From NCBI GenBank assembly GCA_024220505.1, contig JAKZZE010000011.1:1178001-1242000 (forward strand): DNA of 64,000 nucleotides. The letters are read 5' to 3'. Below, one piece after another: positions 11,556 to 23,627 of the stretch; the stretch's first letter is position 1, and the number at the start of each line of letters is the position of its first letter. The stretch comes from Rhizopus arrhizus. Lineage: Eukaryota > Mucoromycota > Mucoromycetes > Mucorales > Rhizopodaceae. The position numbers and the translations under genes are program-made. The notes beneath the pieces are model-generated. The model made no database searches, was not told where the DNA came from, and saw only the letters and a program-made list of their open reading frames with translations.

Positions 11556-12263
11556 ATGAACTCCTCTTGTGCTGACAATTTCATGAATTTTGATACACTG
11601 GATGACTGGTTAGAAAATGACCTTCAAGAATCTGGTCTTTTAACTGTGAATCCTGAACCACTTTCAAAAAATAGCAAGCTTACTACTCCTTCTCAAGTAC
11701 TGATGGCCTCTCCTCCAATTTCTGAATGTACTCCTCGCTTGGATCCTCTTTCTGATATTTCTACTCCTGCAATGAAATACGAACCTTTAACTCCCATTGA
11801 CACACCTAAAGTGGAATCAAAAGGAGACATGACGCCAACTACACCACCAATTGATGTTCAATCGTTCATTAAAGCACTGGCTTTGTTAGGTTCAGCTCAG
11901 CAACAAAACAACGATATGGAAGTTGTCATTAATGATAACAACAAGAGAGAAAGATCAGAAAGCTTGGATAAAACCCTCAGCCATGAAGAGCTACTTGCCT
12001 TGAAACGCCAAAGAAATACAGACGCAGCAAGAAGATCTCGTCAACGCAAAGCGATAAAGATGGAAGCGCTAGAAAAGAAAGTACTTGAATTGGAAATTGC
12101 GAATGAAAGATTACGACTACGTGCGGCCATAGCAGAAAGCAACAAAGCCAGTATTGAAGCAAAAGAAAAGAGCAGCAAAGTTAGAATTTTAGAATTAGAA
12201 CGACAGCTTGCCAACGCTCACCGAATTTTACTGCAGACCGGCTTTAACGAAATTACAGCATAA
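11556..12263 (+). CDS. bZIP transcription factor, Gcn4/Cpc1-like
   Basis: A single-exon gene for 235 aa. The C-terminal bZIP starts at about residue 148: basic region LKRQRNTDAARRSRQRKAIK, with the N-x2-A-A-x2-S-R contact pattern of Gcn4, then a leucine zipper with heptads through EALEKKVLELEIANERLRLR and beyond. The basic region is very close to that of Gcn4, which activates amino-acid biosynthesis genes at TGACTCA sites under starvation. The N-terminus (FDTLDDWLENDL, residues 11-22) is acidic-hydrophobic like an activation domain, and several TP/SP sites (PLTPIDTPKVE, MTPTTPP) could be Pho85- or MAPK-type phosphodegrons as in Gcn4. The 235-aa length is near that of Cpc1 (about 270) and Gcn4 (281). 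The zipper looks longer than that of Gcn4, about seven heptads with a break. The exact orthology is inference. The start is the first ATG after the uORF. Confidence 0.88.
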   Translation: MNSSCADNFMNFDTLDDWLENDLQESGLLTVNPEPLSKNSKLTTPSQVLMASPPISECTPRLDPLSDISTPAMKYEPLTPIDTPKVESKGDMTPTTPPIDVQSFIKALALLGSAQQQNNDMEVVINDNNKRERSESLDKTLSHEELLALKRQRNTDAARRSRQRKAIKMEALEKKVLELEIANERLRLRAAIAESNKASIEAKEKSSKVRILELERQLANAHRILLQTGFNEITA

Positions 12264-14614
12264 GAGAGACGACTCCCTTTATTTATTATACATCCCTAGA
12301 CTTTCTATTTTACCTTTATTTTCCTTTTATTTTTTCAATTTTTTGGTATTGATATTTACAAAATAACAATACTTTAAAGCGATAAAATTATTATTCTACA
12401 AACCAGAAAGAAGGGATGCTTCATTCCCTTCTTTTAACTCTCTCAAAGCGTGTGTTCCATGTCTTAATAGTGTCGAAAAAAATACTTATGGTTTTTTTTT
12501 CATGGCTCTTTTTATAGATTGGTCTTCTCGCTAACCTTAATATTTCTTGGCAGCTTTACTAACTTGTGCTCTTTTAAAATAGGTCTAAGTGTTTTCCTCT
12601 TCATTTTCAAGCGCAGGATAAAATAGTGGGGTATTGAATAAAAATTAAACATCTTCAAAAAAAGGTATTACTGTTTACGCGTGTCATCAGATTATTTCTA
12701 ACTTTATGAATAGGTTTGTATTCATGTTCTTAGCTTTTACTCGAGACGAGACTCTCAACATGGCGATGCTTCGGATTTAGCTTTCAAAAAAGTTTTTTTT
12801 TTCTAAAAAAAAAAAAGTTGACTCGGTGGAGCGTCTCACAGGTAGTGTATTTGGAAGTTTTAATTGATTTCGATTATAATGATTGGTGTTGTATTGAGTT
12901 TGGAAAAAAAAAAAATTACATTTCAGTTCCCTTGGTCTGTAGCCCTTGCAAGAAATAATAGAAAAGTATATTCCATACACATAGATGTGCACTCTAAAGT
13001 TAAGTTGTTTAATTTGTTAATAATATGATGCTTCCAGTGCCAATTTATATTTTTGTAAAAATAAATTATTAAAATTTTAATAAATTATGGATTCACTTTA
13101 GCCCAACTGTTCTTTTTCAGGTCCCAGCCGTATTTTATTTTACAAACACATGAATTACCAATACACTGAAGTCTTTCTCACGTAAATTTCCTTTAATTGA
13201 CTAAAGACATAATATTTTTCAAATGGCTTCTCACTTCAAAGCCTTTTTAAAAGTATTAAAGGAGTGCCCAATCAAATCTTGACAATGTTCAATAAGAACA
13301 CCGCTGCAAGCTTCACTTATTCAGATTCGCCTTGTCATTATTGTATGACTACATTCATCGATCTTATACAAAGTCGGTTGTTTTCCGTTTGGCAATAACT
13401 TGCACTTTAATTGTAATCCTTGATGAGAATATGGTTTAATTTGTGTCTCCAATTGTAGAATAATCTTAAAGGCTGTTTACTTTTCACCATAAATGGGTGA
13501 TGGTTATTTTACATCTTTTTCGCAGATGATATGTATTTTTAAAAAGTTACTGAAAGTTTAAAAAGATACAACTTATAGCAAAGTCTCATCTTCTGGTTGA
13601 CTTTACTACATCTTCTAACAAGCGCTGCATACATCAGCCATCAAGTGTGAGGAGTATACTAAAATTAGAAAAAGGTAATTGATGTAAAAGGCAACCACAA
13701 AGACGTTACTCAAGTGATGGATCATTGACATCAAGTGATTTTTAGCGATAATTCAGTTTAAATCTATGTTCTTGACAGAATTGTAAAAGTTAAGTCATTT
13801 TATTCTGGTCAGCAACTAAAAATCGCGTGAACAGCAGCGAACAGACAATGTACTAGGGAACCTAGCTGAGTTAGTGCAACATGACTTAGTAATGACTGTA
13901 GACATAGTGATTTGTTACCTTGTCGATGTATAGAGCACAAAGGTATTGAAAGAATAGAACTCTAAATACAACTGTAAAGAACAAAAATCTAAACAAAGTG
14001 ATATTGTTCAAAGGAGTATTCATATGCACTTTATCAAAAAGGTTTTGCAGTAGATAAATGATTGATTTAGGAGCTGTTGTTTCGAGATAATGCCAACAAT
14101 CTCCTACGGGATATGTCCAATCTTATATAATTTTTTTTCGCCTTGAAGTTTTTATTCGTTTTTTTTTTTTTTTTTTTTTTTTGTATGATTGAGGCTTTTG
14201 TTCAAGTTTATAAATATCAATGGTTGAAGGACTTTTCGATTTTCATGTCGGATTTAAATTATATTAATCCTGTGTGTTCCTGGAATCTTGCGCTTAACTA
14301 AAGTATAGCTATACGGCCAGAGCCGAAGTTAAAAAAAGTCCTTTACGTCTATTTAAGGTTTTTTCTGTTTCTGATATTCTCTAAAAAATGCTTCCGAATT
14401 CTTACTATGTATGCCACGAATAATTTTGTCTACCTCCTCTTTCATCTTAAAGCTACATAAATGTTTAGCTGTCTAACTTCGATCTGATGGAAACTTTTTT
14501 ATTGAGTCTAAGGGTTTTCCAACTAAACGCATATTCACTTTCTTGAAATACAGAATGGTTATTTTAATGAGCTTTTCTTTTCTTGTAAGGCTCCTGTCTT
14601 TTTATTAACAATAG

Positions 14615-14688
<74 letters not shown>

Positions 14689-16555
14689 TTGCTACTGAGC
14701 GTTTATTTTAGAAACATAGCAAAATAAAAATTGTAACCATTTTCTCTTTATATCTTTCAAGTTAACATGTTCACTGTCTGAAGAAAAAATGATAGAGACA
14801 AGAAATATCTTGTATATTAAAAGGCCTTTGGTACCAAGCAGACCAGTTATTATATCTAATTTCCGTTTTAGCAACATAACCATTCGCATTTTTCAATATG
14901 TTCTGTTATTGTCAATTGAATAAAGTCAGTTGTTGGCACAAATACAAGGATTACCTGTGTTATGCGTAGTTTGTATTCACGAGATCTTTATGTGAGTGAA
15001 TTTACAAGACTGTGGCACGATTAAAAGGCATATTGCATGAAAACATGGCTGCTGTAATGTTCCTTAGCACTGGTTTTTGTGCCATCGAACATTATTCATT
15101 TGTAACCTATGCGATATACTTTATGTAATGATCGATTTTATATGCACTTAGCAATAGCTGGCTTTCCTATCCATAGTATATGGCCAATTAGTAACACTTT
15201 GATGACGTTCCAAGTAGATTACTTTCCTGTCTTTTACTGCATTTTGACAAAATAAACCGGATAAATCCTTCCTTTTACAAGAAACTACAATTACTAGCAA
15301 GTTTAATTTATTAATACTAGTAACAAAGTTACTCTAAAGAGATTCTAGAATGGTCAGATGAATTGTATATCCCTAAAAGTATTTTGTGATTAGTGCATTT
15401 CAAATAATTCGGAATGAAGTTTTTGAGAAAGAATAAAGTTAAAACAGTTTGTTTTATTTTTCTTTCGACAAAGAAGACATATAACAAAATAATTAACAAA
15501 CATACCTTTCTATTGAACAAAGTATCTATAAGATTATTAATTTATGTAACTAATAAAAACTATCTACTTGCAAAGAAGGAAACAGGGCTATCTGTAACCA
15601 TAAATACTTGTAAATGAACGTAGTATATTTTTCTGTATAAATAGCATAATTTTAGCATGCCATCTGTGAGGTCGATTTACATTCTTCAGTTCCAATCACT
15701 GGTGTGTATATTGTTTTTTTTTTATAAAATACCTAATTGATTTATAAAAAAATATCTACGTGTCCAAACATTACTGAATACTATCAAAGGATCATTTTGT
15801 TTTATAGGATCATATAAGCCTAATCAAAGCAAGCCATTTAAAATTTGTCCCGGTTAATAAGTAGTTACGTTATTATATACTGGCCAGAGATTCTGTGATC
15901 AAATTTCTTAATAAACTTCAGGATTTTAAAAGCAATTTAAACTAGCTTAAAAGCTGCTTCGTGCAGAAAAATTAAAAGAAAATGACGTATAATATTATAT
16001 TCATACCTATATTTGAAAAGCAAACAAATATATTCTTTGTGGTTATTCTCTTTTTTCATCAAAAATACTCGTTTAAATAAGTTCTATAATCTACTCGGGA
16101 TTACTTTTTCGCTCGATATATATACTAAGCTCATTATATTCAAGTTACATGTGGTTATTATTAACAAAATTATTCTAAATTTGTAGATAAATTTACTTAA
16201 TAAAGCAGCAAAAAATTTATACATATTGGATGTTGTAAAAGTTATTACAGATTTATACAGCAACCTTTAGCATAGATATAGTTCTTGGAACAAAGTAACA
16301 TAATAAGCTTCCTATTAATTTGCTTTATCAAAAACGAGATTTGATATGCAAGTAATAGGAGAATAAACATGATAAAATTGCTAAAAGATCATGTAATTTG
16401 AGAAACAAACCAGATTTGAAGGAGTATAAGAACCATTTGGTTTTTAGCATATATGCAATCACGTATAAAAATAAACATAAAGTGTGTACATAATATAAAT
16501 ATTAAATTGCGAATTTTATTATGAATAGAGCAATACCATTAGTAAAACAAAGCTA
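12264..16555. other. Gene desert of about 4.3 kb, AT-rich
   Basis: No frame here has codon structure or family motifs that I can support; the longest are 61-71 codons and look like chance (for example 14692-14889 minus, 15414-15617 plus). There is a T run of 24 at 14159-14182 and a poly(A) of 72 at 14615-14686. The DNA may be ancient repeat debris. The first 100 bases are the bZIP 3' region and the last part lies downstream of the DPBB gene. Confidence 0.5.
14615..14686. repeat. Poly(A) tract of 72 bases
   Basis: An uninterrupted run of A, the longest homopolymer in the window. It could be the 3' tail of a retroposed copy (LINE/SINE or processed RNA), or simply an expanded microsatellite. 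No retroposed body is recognisable to its left. Confidence 0.9.
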
Positions 16556-17393
16556 CTAGATATAATGCCACTCAACATTAAGAACACCTGTGTCAAACTT
16601 GCCAATCTTTGCAAAAGCGCTAGATCAAAGTATACTTAATAACAGACGAGTCATAATAATGATATACAACTTACCCAGGTGAAAGGTCAATATGTGTCTT
16701 GTCACAGCTTTCGCATGCGTCTGTGATGGTCACTTTGACGCTCTTGCCATTGGCCTTGTTGGTTACCAGCACCTTTTTGCCGCAGACTTTACTTTTTTTG
16801 CTATAACTTCCATAAAGATCACCACCGACGGCAGCAATCATGTCATAATTGTCATTCCATTCACCACAAGCACCTTGGTTTGGAGTAAAGAAAGTGGCAA
16901 CTCCGTTAAACTTGCTTGAACTCTTTTTCTTTGCTGTCTTTGTTGTCTTTTTCGATGTCTTTTTCTTACTGTGCTTAGATTTGGTCTTCTTTGAATGCGA
17001 TTTCTTATCTTTGTCGCAACTAATGTCTTTGGCAAGGCGTAATGGTAAATAAACCTGCTTCTTACTGCCAGAGTGATGATAGCTAACAGGACGATTGTAC
17101 CATTTGGCAACGATGGTGCACTTTTTGCCAGAGTGATGTACTCCTTTGGCATCACGGAAAGAAAATGATTTTTTGGATGTCAATGTAACAGTTGTAGACA
17201 CATCATTGTCATCATGCTTTGTAGGCTTGCAGTGGCTATTTCCAACACGAATATTACCACGAAGTCTAAGGTGAGAATTTGAGGCTTGAAGCTGTGAGTT
17301 TTTGATAGTTAACTTGCACTTTGTCTTTTTAGCCAGAACAATGTTGACAGCGCATAAAAGGATTACAAAAAAGCACAAATGAATTGCTTTCAT
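16556..17393 (-). CDS. Secreted double-psi beta-barrel (RlpA/expansin-like) protein
   Basis: Two exons, 16675-17393 and 16556-16619, encoding 260 aa. Residues 1-21 (MKAIHLCFFVILLCAVNIVL) form a clear signal peptide. Residues about 22-125 are a Cys-containing N-terminal region of unknown family, rich in basic residues. Residues about 128-160 are a Lys/Ser/Thr-rich linker. Residues about 160-260 form a DPBB fold: FNGVATFFTPNQGACGEW, VTNKANGKSVKVTITDAC, the ITDACESCD turn and THIDLSPGAFAKIG, with HIDLS and the aspartate of TDAC in the usual places. DPBB proteins of this class in fungi are small wall-associated or rare-lipoprotein-A-like proteins; enzyme activity is usually unproven. The second exon supplies the last strand (GVLNVEWHYI). 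The gene stands alone amid repeats, with its own TATA box. Confidence 0.88.
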
Positions 17394-17451
17394 CTTTAGT
17401 TCACTGGTACGGGAGAAAAAGAGAGAAAATGCTTTTAATCAGTACTTTGGT

Positions 17452-17458
17452 TTTTATA
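17452..17458 (-). promoter_or_regulatory. TATA box of the DPBB gene
   Basis: TATAAAA on the minus strand, about 60 bases before the ATG at 17393, a normal spacing for a fungal TATA promoter. Confidence 0.6.
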
Positions 17459-18229
17459 GTTGCAATGGAGTTGAAAAAAAAGTTACTCTTCCACACCTTT
17501 GTAGATTGAGTAGCACCAGCAAGGGATTTTTAATTTAATTCGGGTTGTACACAAATCCCTGGAGTGAAATGTTGAGTAAAGTACCTTGATACTAGAAAAT
17601 GGAATTGCAAACATTTTTTAAAGATTTATGAACAGCTTATGCTGGTATAGCGTTTGACATGTTCTTTTCAACTTTTTTTACAAAAACTGAGAAAAAAATG
17701 ACCATTCTTTCTTATACAATTGCAATTGTTTATGATTCGTATCATTAACTATCTGGGCCCTTTTCACGATTTTAAATTAAAGTGGGGCCCATGCAGAATT
17801 TTTGTTGTACAAGAAAAATTGGCTTGTAGAAAATTCTCCTGCTACTGTGCTTCCACTCTCAATTTACTGAATTTTTGAAAAGTCCGCCCACTTTTTTGAA
17901 TTATTTTGGACATTTGTGTGAGGTTAAATTACCCAGAAAAATAAGGCTAACTTGATCAGATTTTTTAAGCTAGTTTGTCTAGCTTTTTGAAAATAAATTG
18001 CCTAATTTTTAAATTAACCACTTTCTGGTCAAATGCCAAAATAATTATACAGTGACCGCAACGCCAATTGACGGGTTTTTAAAATGAGAAGCGGGAACTA
18101 TCTTGTCCATTCTGTTTCAATCCCAGTCTATCCTGTCCTCTATCCTGTCCTCTATCCTGTCCTCTATCCTGTCCATTTTGCGCACCTTGTTTGCTATCTG
18201 GTATTCTTCAAGCAACTTAAATAACAAAT
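17459..18229. other. Intergenic region with a short tandem repeat
   Basis: No gene seen. The left part is upstream DNA of the DPBB gene. The right part holds the 12-base tandem repeat listed separately. Confidence 0.5.
18127..18174 (+). repeat. Tandem repeat, 12-base unit, four perfect copies
   Basis: The unit TCTATCCTGTCC is repeated four times without a mismatch. It is polypyrimidine-rich on this strand. Perfect identity suggests recent expansion. Confidence 0.9.
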
Positions 18230-18442
18230 ATGACTATTATCACTAGAGAGCAAGCAATCTGTATGTTTTATCATGAGCCATACGATAAGCATCAAGCTAT
18301 TGAATTACTCAAGTCAACTGAAGCCGTAAATGTCGACATTTGTTATAAAGATGATCCATGCAAACCAATTTTGTACTCAATTAAAAGTATAAATGCCCAT
18401 GACACTGATTGTCATCAATATCCTGCTTTGCTGAAAGTTTAG
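18230..18442 (+). CDS. Possible small protein, 70 aa, unknown
   Basis: The frame starts MTIITREQAICMFYHEPYDK and ends with its own stop. The composition is protein-like, with two Cys pairs (VDICYKDDPCK) and no low-complexity stretch, but I recognise no family. It sits in a relic zone, so it may be a piece of a repeat. No TATA box or intron supports it. Confidence 0.25.
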   Translation: MTIITREQAICMFYHEPYDKHQAIELLKSTEAVNVDICYKDDPCKPILYSIKSINAHDTDCHQYPALLKV

Positions 18443-18979
18443 CAAATAGTAACGAGCCGTTAGTAAAATAACAACTCCAGGTTCCCTTTTCTCCTTTGGA
18501 GTGAAATCACCTTCACTTGATGGCATTAATTGTCAAACTCTCTTTGAAATAAAATTATTTATTTATTTAGATCTTTGAAGAGAATTTTTTCTACAATCAG
18601 ATTCAGTTATGTTATTGGAGTTCAAGAGTTCATAGGAGTCATATACATGAGTTGAATTAGTGTATGGTAATTTGTCCATAATTATTTTGCGAACATTAGG
18701 GTTGTTCCTATTGTAAGAGGCTGTGAGTATTCACTATTCTGATATCATTTTTTTAAAAATTACTCCAATAAGGCTTTTAAATCTTCCTGATTTGTCGTTA
18801 AACCCGCAAAATCGATAGCAGTAATGCATACTTTCTCTTTAGTAGAAATATACGAGAGCATATCTAACAAATGGACTTAAATTTAGCTATGACTAAAATA
18901 GTAGAAAGTCTACTTTTCTCACCTTGCATGTCACCATCTGCATCTACTTGTGACAACAAATCTTCTCTTCTTGTCCAGT
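18443..18979. other. Intergenic, no gene seen
   Basis: AT-rich DNA between the small frame and a minus-strand relic. The right part (about 18770-18960) may be the broken 3' continuation of that relic, since short minus-strand frames continue in it. Confidence 0.35.
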
Positions 18980-19520
18980 GTTAATAATTCTTCATCTGCA
19001 TTGCAGGAAACACTGGCGAAAACTTTGCTCACAAGCGATCTCTTTCAATCCTTTGCACATTTGATCAAGTAAACGTACGCGTGTTTGGTCATCCTTTTCA
19101 TTGATGAATTTTCTCGCGTAGCTTACTACAAAATAATCATCCTTCTTCAAACTTTTTATAAGCAATTGATACCGAGGCAAGTGTTCAACAATGTCTTCTA
19201 TTAAACCGTCTAAATGATGCGTTAATTATAGGCCAGTAAAAATATACACAATAGGTCTTACAAAGTAGCTTGCATCAATTTTAATTTTTTATTTACACAC
19301 CATTTACTGAAACCTTGTGCTGTCTTTCATTTAAAATATCAGTGTGTTTCCACACCACAGCCAGAATATCATTCATGGTCATACTTTGACAGTCATATGC
19401 TTGCTCATTGTAAGGATTTATAGGCAGGTATACAGTATTTAGAAAGTTAATAAGTTGCACTGAATTCACCAAATAAAGCATGTATGAAAATTCAGGTATA
19501 CAAAGCAAGTACTGCTCCAC
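18980..19520 (-). pseudogene. Relic of an unidentified, probably repeated fungal gene
   Basis: Two minus-strand frames look like parts of one protein: 19293-19520 (LPINPYNEQAYDCQSMTMND, then ILAVVWKHTDILNERQHKVS) and 18992-19180 (PRYQLLIKSLKKDDYFVVSY, then ARKFINEKDDQTRVRLLDQM). A stop-containing stretch joins them. I have the impression that proteins with the core FVVSYxRK...DDxTRxRLL recur in mucoralean genomes as lineage-specific repeats, but cannot name the family. The 5' end overlaps the start of the plus-strand LINE relic, which suggests that the LINE landed in it. Confidence 0.4.
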
Positions 19521-20640
19521 AGGACAGAGTAGATCAAGGTGAGGTTCAGTCGAGCCAAGCTTCTAGTGGAATAACTATACCTAGCAACTCCCCCCAACCT
19601 CTCATTTCGAATATTATGACACTTAAACGTTCTATTCGGAACGAATCTGGTGGTGACCCAAGGATCCATTCCTCTATTTTGATAACAACTGAGGAGGACT
19701 CTATCTTGGTATCCACTCAAGAGTTTTTGAAAGATCTCTTCTCAGCAACTGCTGAATCACAAGATGATATTCAAATGGAAATTAATGCTGGAAAAATCGA
19801 CAATTCACATGTTGCTACAGACATAGATATTGTGGGCCAAGCCACCAAAAACATTCCTCAGTCCCAACATCAGGCTGCCATGGATAGCCACCATAATGGT
19901 GCCTCAGCAGGATATAACTTTCGTCATGACTCTTTAGATAATCTGGGATCACCAATGCTAGCATGCATCCCTAGGGATCAACAGCACGGTACCACAGTAT
20001 TTAACATTGATGGTGCTCTAACTCAGTCTAAGCAATAATGAATAATAGATCAAAAGAACTATTATTCAACATTTCTTCATTGAACTGTAACAGTTTGGTG
20101 AAGACTCATGATACCCAAAAACAATCCAATTTCATACGTTACTAACGCTCTTTAAATTTCAACATAATGGCTTTTCAAGAAATACACACCACCATAGACC
20201 ATGTAAACTTCATCGATGTACAACTTCAAGCATCTCAATCCCAGTGCGGCTTGCTTTCCTTTTCTTCCAACTATCAACTGTCAGACAACCTGATTCCGTC
20301 AAACTCTCGCATTATTCTATCCAAAATCAATCACCCACAAAACTTTTATGCTTCTTTCCATGTACTAGTGGTTTATGCTACACCTTCTACAGGTAAGGAC
20401 AGATGAGAGCTTTTTGATTCTGTGTTAGATGCCCTCACTTCTGTATCTGATATTAACCCACGCTGGATCATTACCCTTGGCGACTTCAATTATTCTGATC
20501 ATCGTCTTAACTTGTCAAACATCTCTAAAATGGGTATCATATCAACATAAAGTGATCTTGATCTCTCTATTCTCTATAGAAAAAGATATTGCTCGGATGA
20601 TAATTGATTTTCAATTGATCCTGTGTAAATTTGCCAATTG
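19484..20640 (+). mobile_element. LINE relic: ORF1 tail and AP-type endonuclease
   Basis: The first frame (19484-20038, 184 codons) is a Ser/Gln-rich protein tail of the kind that ends LINE ORF1. After a short gap, a second frame begins with NISSLNCNSLVKTHD, continues after one stop with MAFQEIH, VVYATPSTGKDR and, after another stop, WIITLGDFNYSDHRLNLSN. LNCNxLVK, QExH, the VVYAxP strand and GDFN are the successive conserved blocks of the exonuclease-endonuclease-phosphatase (APE-like) domain of non-LTR retrotransposons. The copy is broken by at least two stops and ends before any reverse transcriptase. It lies only about 210 bases upstream of RIX1. The boundaries are approximate. Confidence 0.78.
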
Positions 20641-20849
20641 AATATCCCAAAACCGATGATTGGCACTGTGAACACCAACTGTGTTCATTTTCTTCAATCA
20701 TCGTCAGTCAATTTAGAGTGGGCAATGAAATTTGCATAAATTAAGTTGTGACTATTTTGCTTTCAGGAGGCTTTTTATTAGGATTTTTGTCAAATACAAA
20801 AATCACAGAAAACACCCCTCTTTAGAGAAAGAAAAGAAAAGAGTCCAAC

Positions 20850-21388
20850 ATGCCATCTTCAACGCAAACCAACCAAATGCTTGAGACTTTAATCAACTTT
20901 TATTTGTCTAAAGAAGCCGTCTTGATCAAGAATTTGCCATTTGTTCTTGACGCCATTGTCAACCATGGCCTATTCTCTGAATCTTCAGAGCTCAGCGAAG
21001 AGTCAGCCGGTTTACATAAAAAGTGGACAGTCCGTTTGAACTCACTGTTACAATCCAAAGTTTCCACTGTACGTTGGTGCGGTATTACTCTTGTTCGAGC
21101 CACATGTGAAAGTTCTCACAGCTTACTTGTTGCTAATGCCAAAACTTGGTGTGCACAACTTCTTGCCTTTCTTGCTGTAAGTACGCGTTTGATACACTAG
21201 ACAAAAGCTGACACTGTTTGTAGAAAAATGAAGCTGACATGATCCACAAAGAGACGCTTGAAACACTTCAATTTATTTTTACTTACACACATGATAAACC
21301 TGAACTGCACAGAGAAGTAGCAACACCCAACATGCAAAGATTCAATCAACTTTTATTACAATTGGCTCAAAAGGAGATTTTACTGGTT

Positions 21389-21433
<45 letters not shown>

Positions 21434-23497
21434 CTCGTGTGTGACCGGATTGATGTTTAACTCTATCATCTAGCCCAGTGTTCTCTCTGCATTGGCAGCC
21501 AATAACGCACATTTCCCTTCAAACAGTAAGCATATCGCCGAACAAACCCTTCAGCTTTGTCTTTCATGTCTTGATGGATCAAGGGATTTGGATGAAAAAA
21601 CAGTATTGGAAGCAAATAAATGCATGGCATCATTATATAGAACTGGTGGTAAATCTGTCATGGCAGATTTATGGAGAGATCATTTGTTGAGGCTAGTTGG
21701 ATCAGTACATCAATGTTTAAATAGACTTTTTGACACGGTTGATGAAGGTAGATGAATTTCTTCAAGTATGCATCTTGTTAACTGTGAACTTTTAGAAACA
21801 ATTGACACCGAGTTACCATCTGGCTATCCTTTCCTTTCTGTTGACAGAGATTATATTGAGGCTTTCCCAGTCCTTATGAAAAGAATTGAACTTGTACAAG
21901 ACTGTATTAGTACCTTTTTGACGTATGAAAATAACAGGAGTATAGGGTTGAAACATTAAACATATTTCTCTATAGATCCTCTACATGTGTTCCTGTACGT
22001 ATTCCTGTAGTGCAGTTGGTGGATCTTGTTTGCCGTATTTATAACGTCTTTGAGGGTTCATTGGTAATACATGTTACATTTTGTTACAATAAGAAAAAAA
22101 CTGATAGTGATTAATGATTGTAGATGCGTGATTATAAAGATAAAGGTGAATTTGTCAGTTTAATGATGTGCTTACCTACCTTACATTACAGTACCAGTAA
22201 AATGCTTAGTAGCTTATTATACTGGTAAGTCTTTTTTTCCCCCTCAAAACATACAGAATGAATGTTTATACTTTATATATCATCTTTTAGTACTGGACAA
22301 GAAATGCTACGATACAGCAAATTATTTTCAAGAATTATGCATCGTCTATTAACCGAATACAAACAAAGAAGAACGATTAAAGTTTGCGTATACAAATTGA
22401 TAACTCTATGCCTTGAAAAATGTGGATATACCTTTGCCGAAAGCCTCACTAAACCTTTGATAACTGCCATTATAGAAGACCTTCAGACGATTGAGCGCAA
22501 ATCGGCCAGCCTAGTTGTTCCCAATCAATCCAAGGGATCACACAAGAAGAGAAAGACTGATCTTACAAATTCTGACTCCATATCCAGCAAACTTGTATCT
22601 GCTTCAGCCCCAGATGTTCAGATGGCAGCTTTGCAAGCATTGGCTAGTTTCCTGAGCATCTTTGGTTTTGCTCTTGAGAATGCACAGAGAGCATCCATTG
22701 ATTCAGTCATTTTAGCCAGACTTTTGCAATTCGTCCCACCTTCTGACTTGACGGATGAAGAAGTTAACCTAGTCAAGATTGAATTATACAATTGCTTACT
22801 CGCCTCTGTTACACATCCGATTGAGACCCAGGCCAGTATCCTGCCTCATGCGTCACGTCTGTTTACAGCTGGTATGAATCAATCAGCGCACGGACTACAG
22901 GCTATTTGCAGAAAGGGATTGTCTGTCTGTGACCTTATCACTCACGCAAGGTTACCTCCCGTTCAACGTGCCTTACCAAAGGAATCACCTGTTGTTCATA
23001 TGAGTGCCCTCACGACCCACGTTGAACAAAAGCCAGCCGAGCGATCTGAACCTGCTGTTATCGGAACAAAACGACCCTTGGATCACACAGAGAAAAAAGT
23101 ACCTGAACAGCAGCCATTGCCCGAAAAGGTGCAGCACGAGCTGGAAAAAACAGCAGGACAAGAAAAGACAGAGGTCACTGTAGAAAAACAAAATAGAATT
23201 GAGCCAAGCGATGTAAATGAATCTCTGGTGAACAAAACAAGAGATCAAGAAGAACAGCCAGAAAGTGTTTTGGTGATAGAGAAAGAGCAGAGAGTGGAAG
23301 AGATTGAAAGGAGCTTTCAGGAAGCTTTAGCCAATCAGATCACAACCAATAAGGTTGAATTAACTCAATCAAAAGATGCTTCAGAGATAAGGATCGAAAG
23401 TAGAATAGAACAAGAAACGATTGAAGAAGATATCTCTGGTTTTGACATTCCTGATATTGATATGGCAGGCCCAGATAGTGATGTTGAAGATGAATAA
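20850..23497 (+). CDS. RIX1: Pre-rRNA processing protein Rix1 (PELP1 family)
   Basis: Rix1 binds Ipi1 and Ipi3 and with Rea1/Mdn1 drives ITS2 processing and release of pre-60S ribosomes in the nucleoplasm. Seven exons: 20850-21176, 21224-21385, 21474-21747, 21796-21922, 21976-22063, 22124-22224 and 22291-23497; phases agree, giving 761 aa, the size of yeast Rix1 (763). The N-terminal two thirds form an alpha-helical repeat: LNSLLQSKVSTVRWCGITLV matches the conserved RIX1-domain start, followed by KNEADMIHKETLETLQFIFT and further helices up to about residue 590. A basic nuclear-localisation-like segment (SHKKRKTD) lies near residue 440. The C-terminus is acidic and Glu-rich, ending FDIPDIDMAGPDSDVEDE, as in PELP1/Rix1. 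The second intron contains a T run of 43. The start is the first ATG of the frame. Confidence 0.88.
21391..21433. repeat. Poly(T) run of 43 bases inside RIX1 intron 2
   Basis: The run lies between the donor at 21386 and the acceptor at 21473 and makes up half of the intron. It may serve as a very long polypyrimidine tract or be neutral slippage. Confidence 0.9.
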
Positions 23498-23587
23498 AAT
23501 TATCAACTCATCTTATTTCCCTTACTTTTTCTATACAATATCATGCGAGTATGTTTAAAGTACTGTTTTCAATTTCTCCTCACTCCT

Positions 23588-23627
<40 letters not shown>

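Noticed and set aside
11977..12162. Minus-strand frame across the bZIP region
   Set aside because: It is antisense to the basic region and zipper, with no features of its own.
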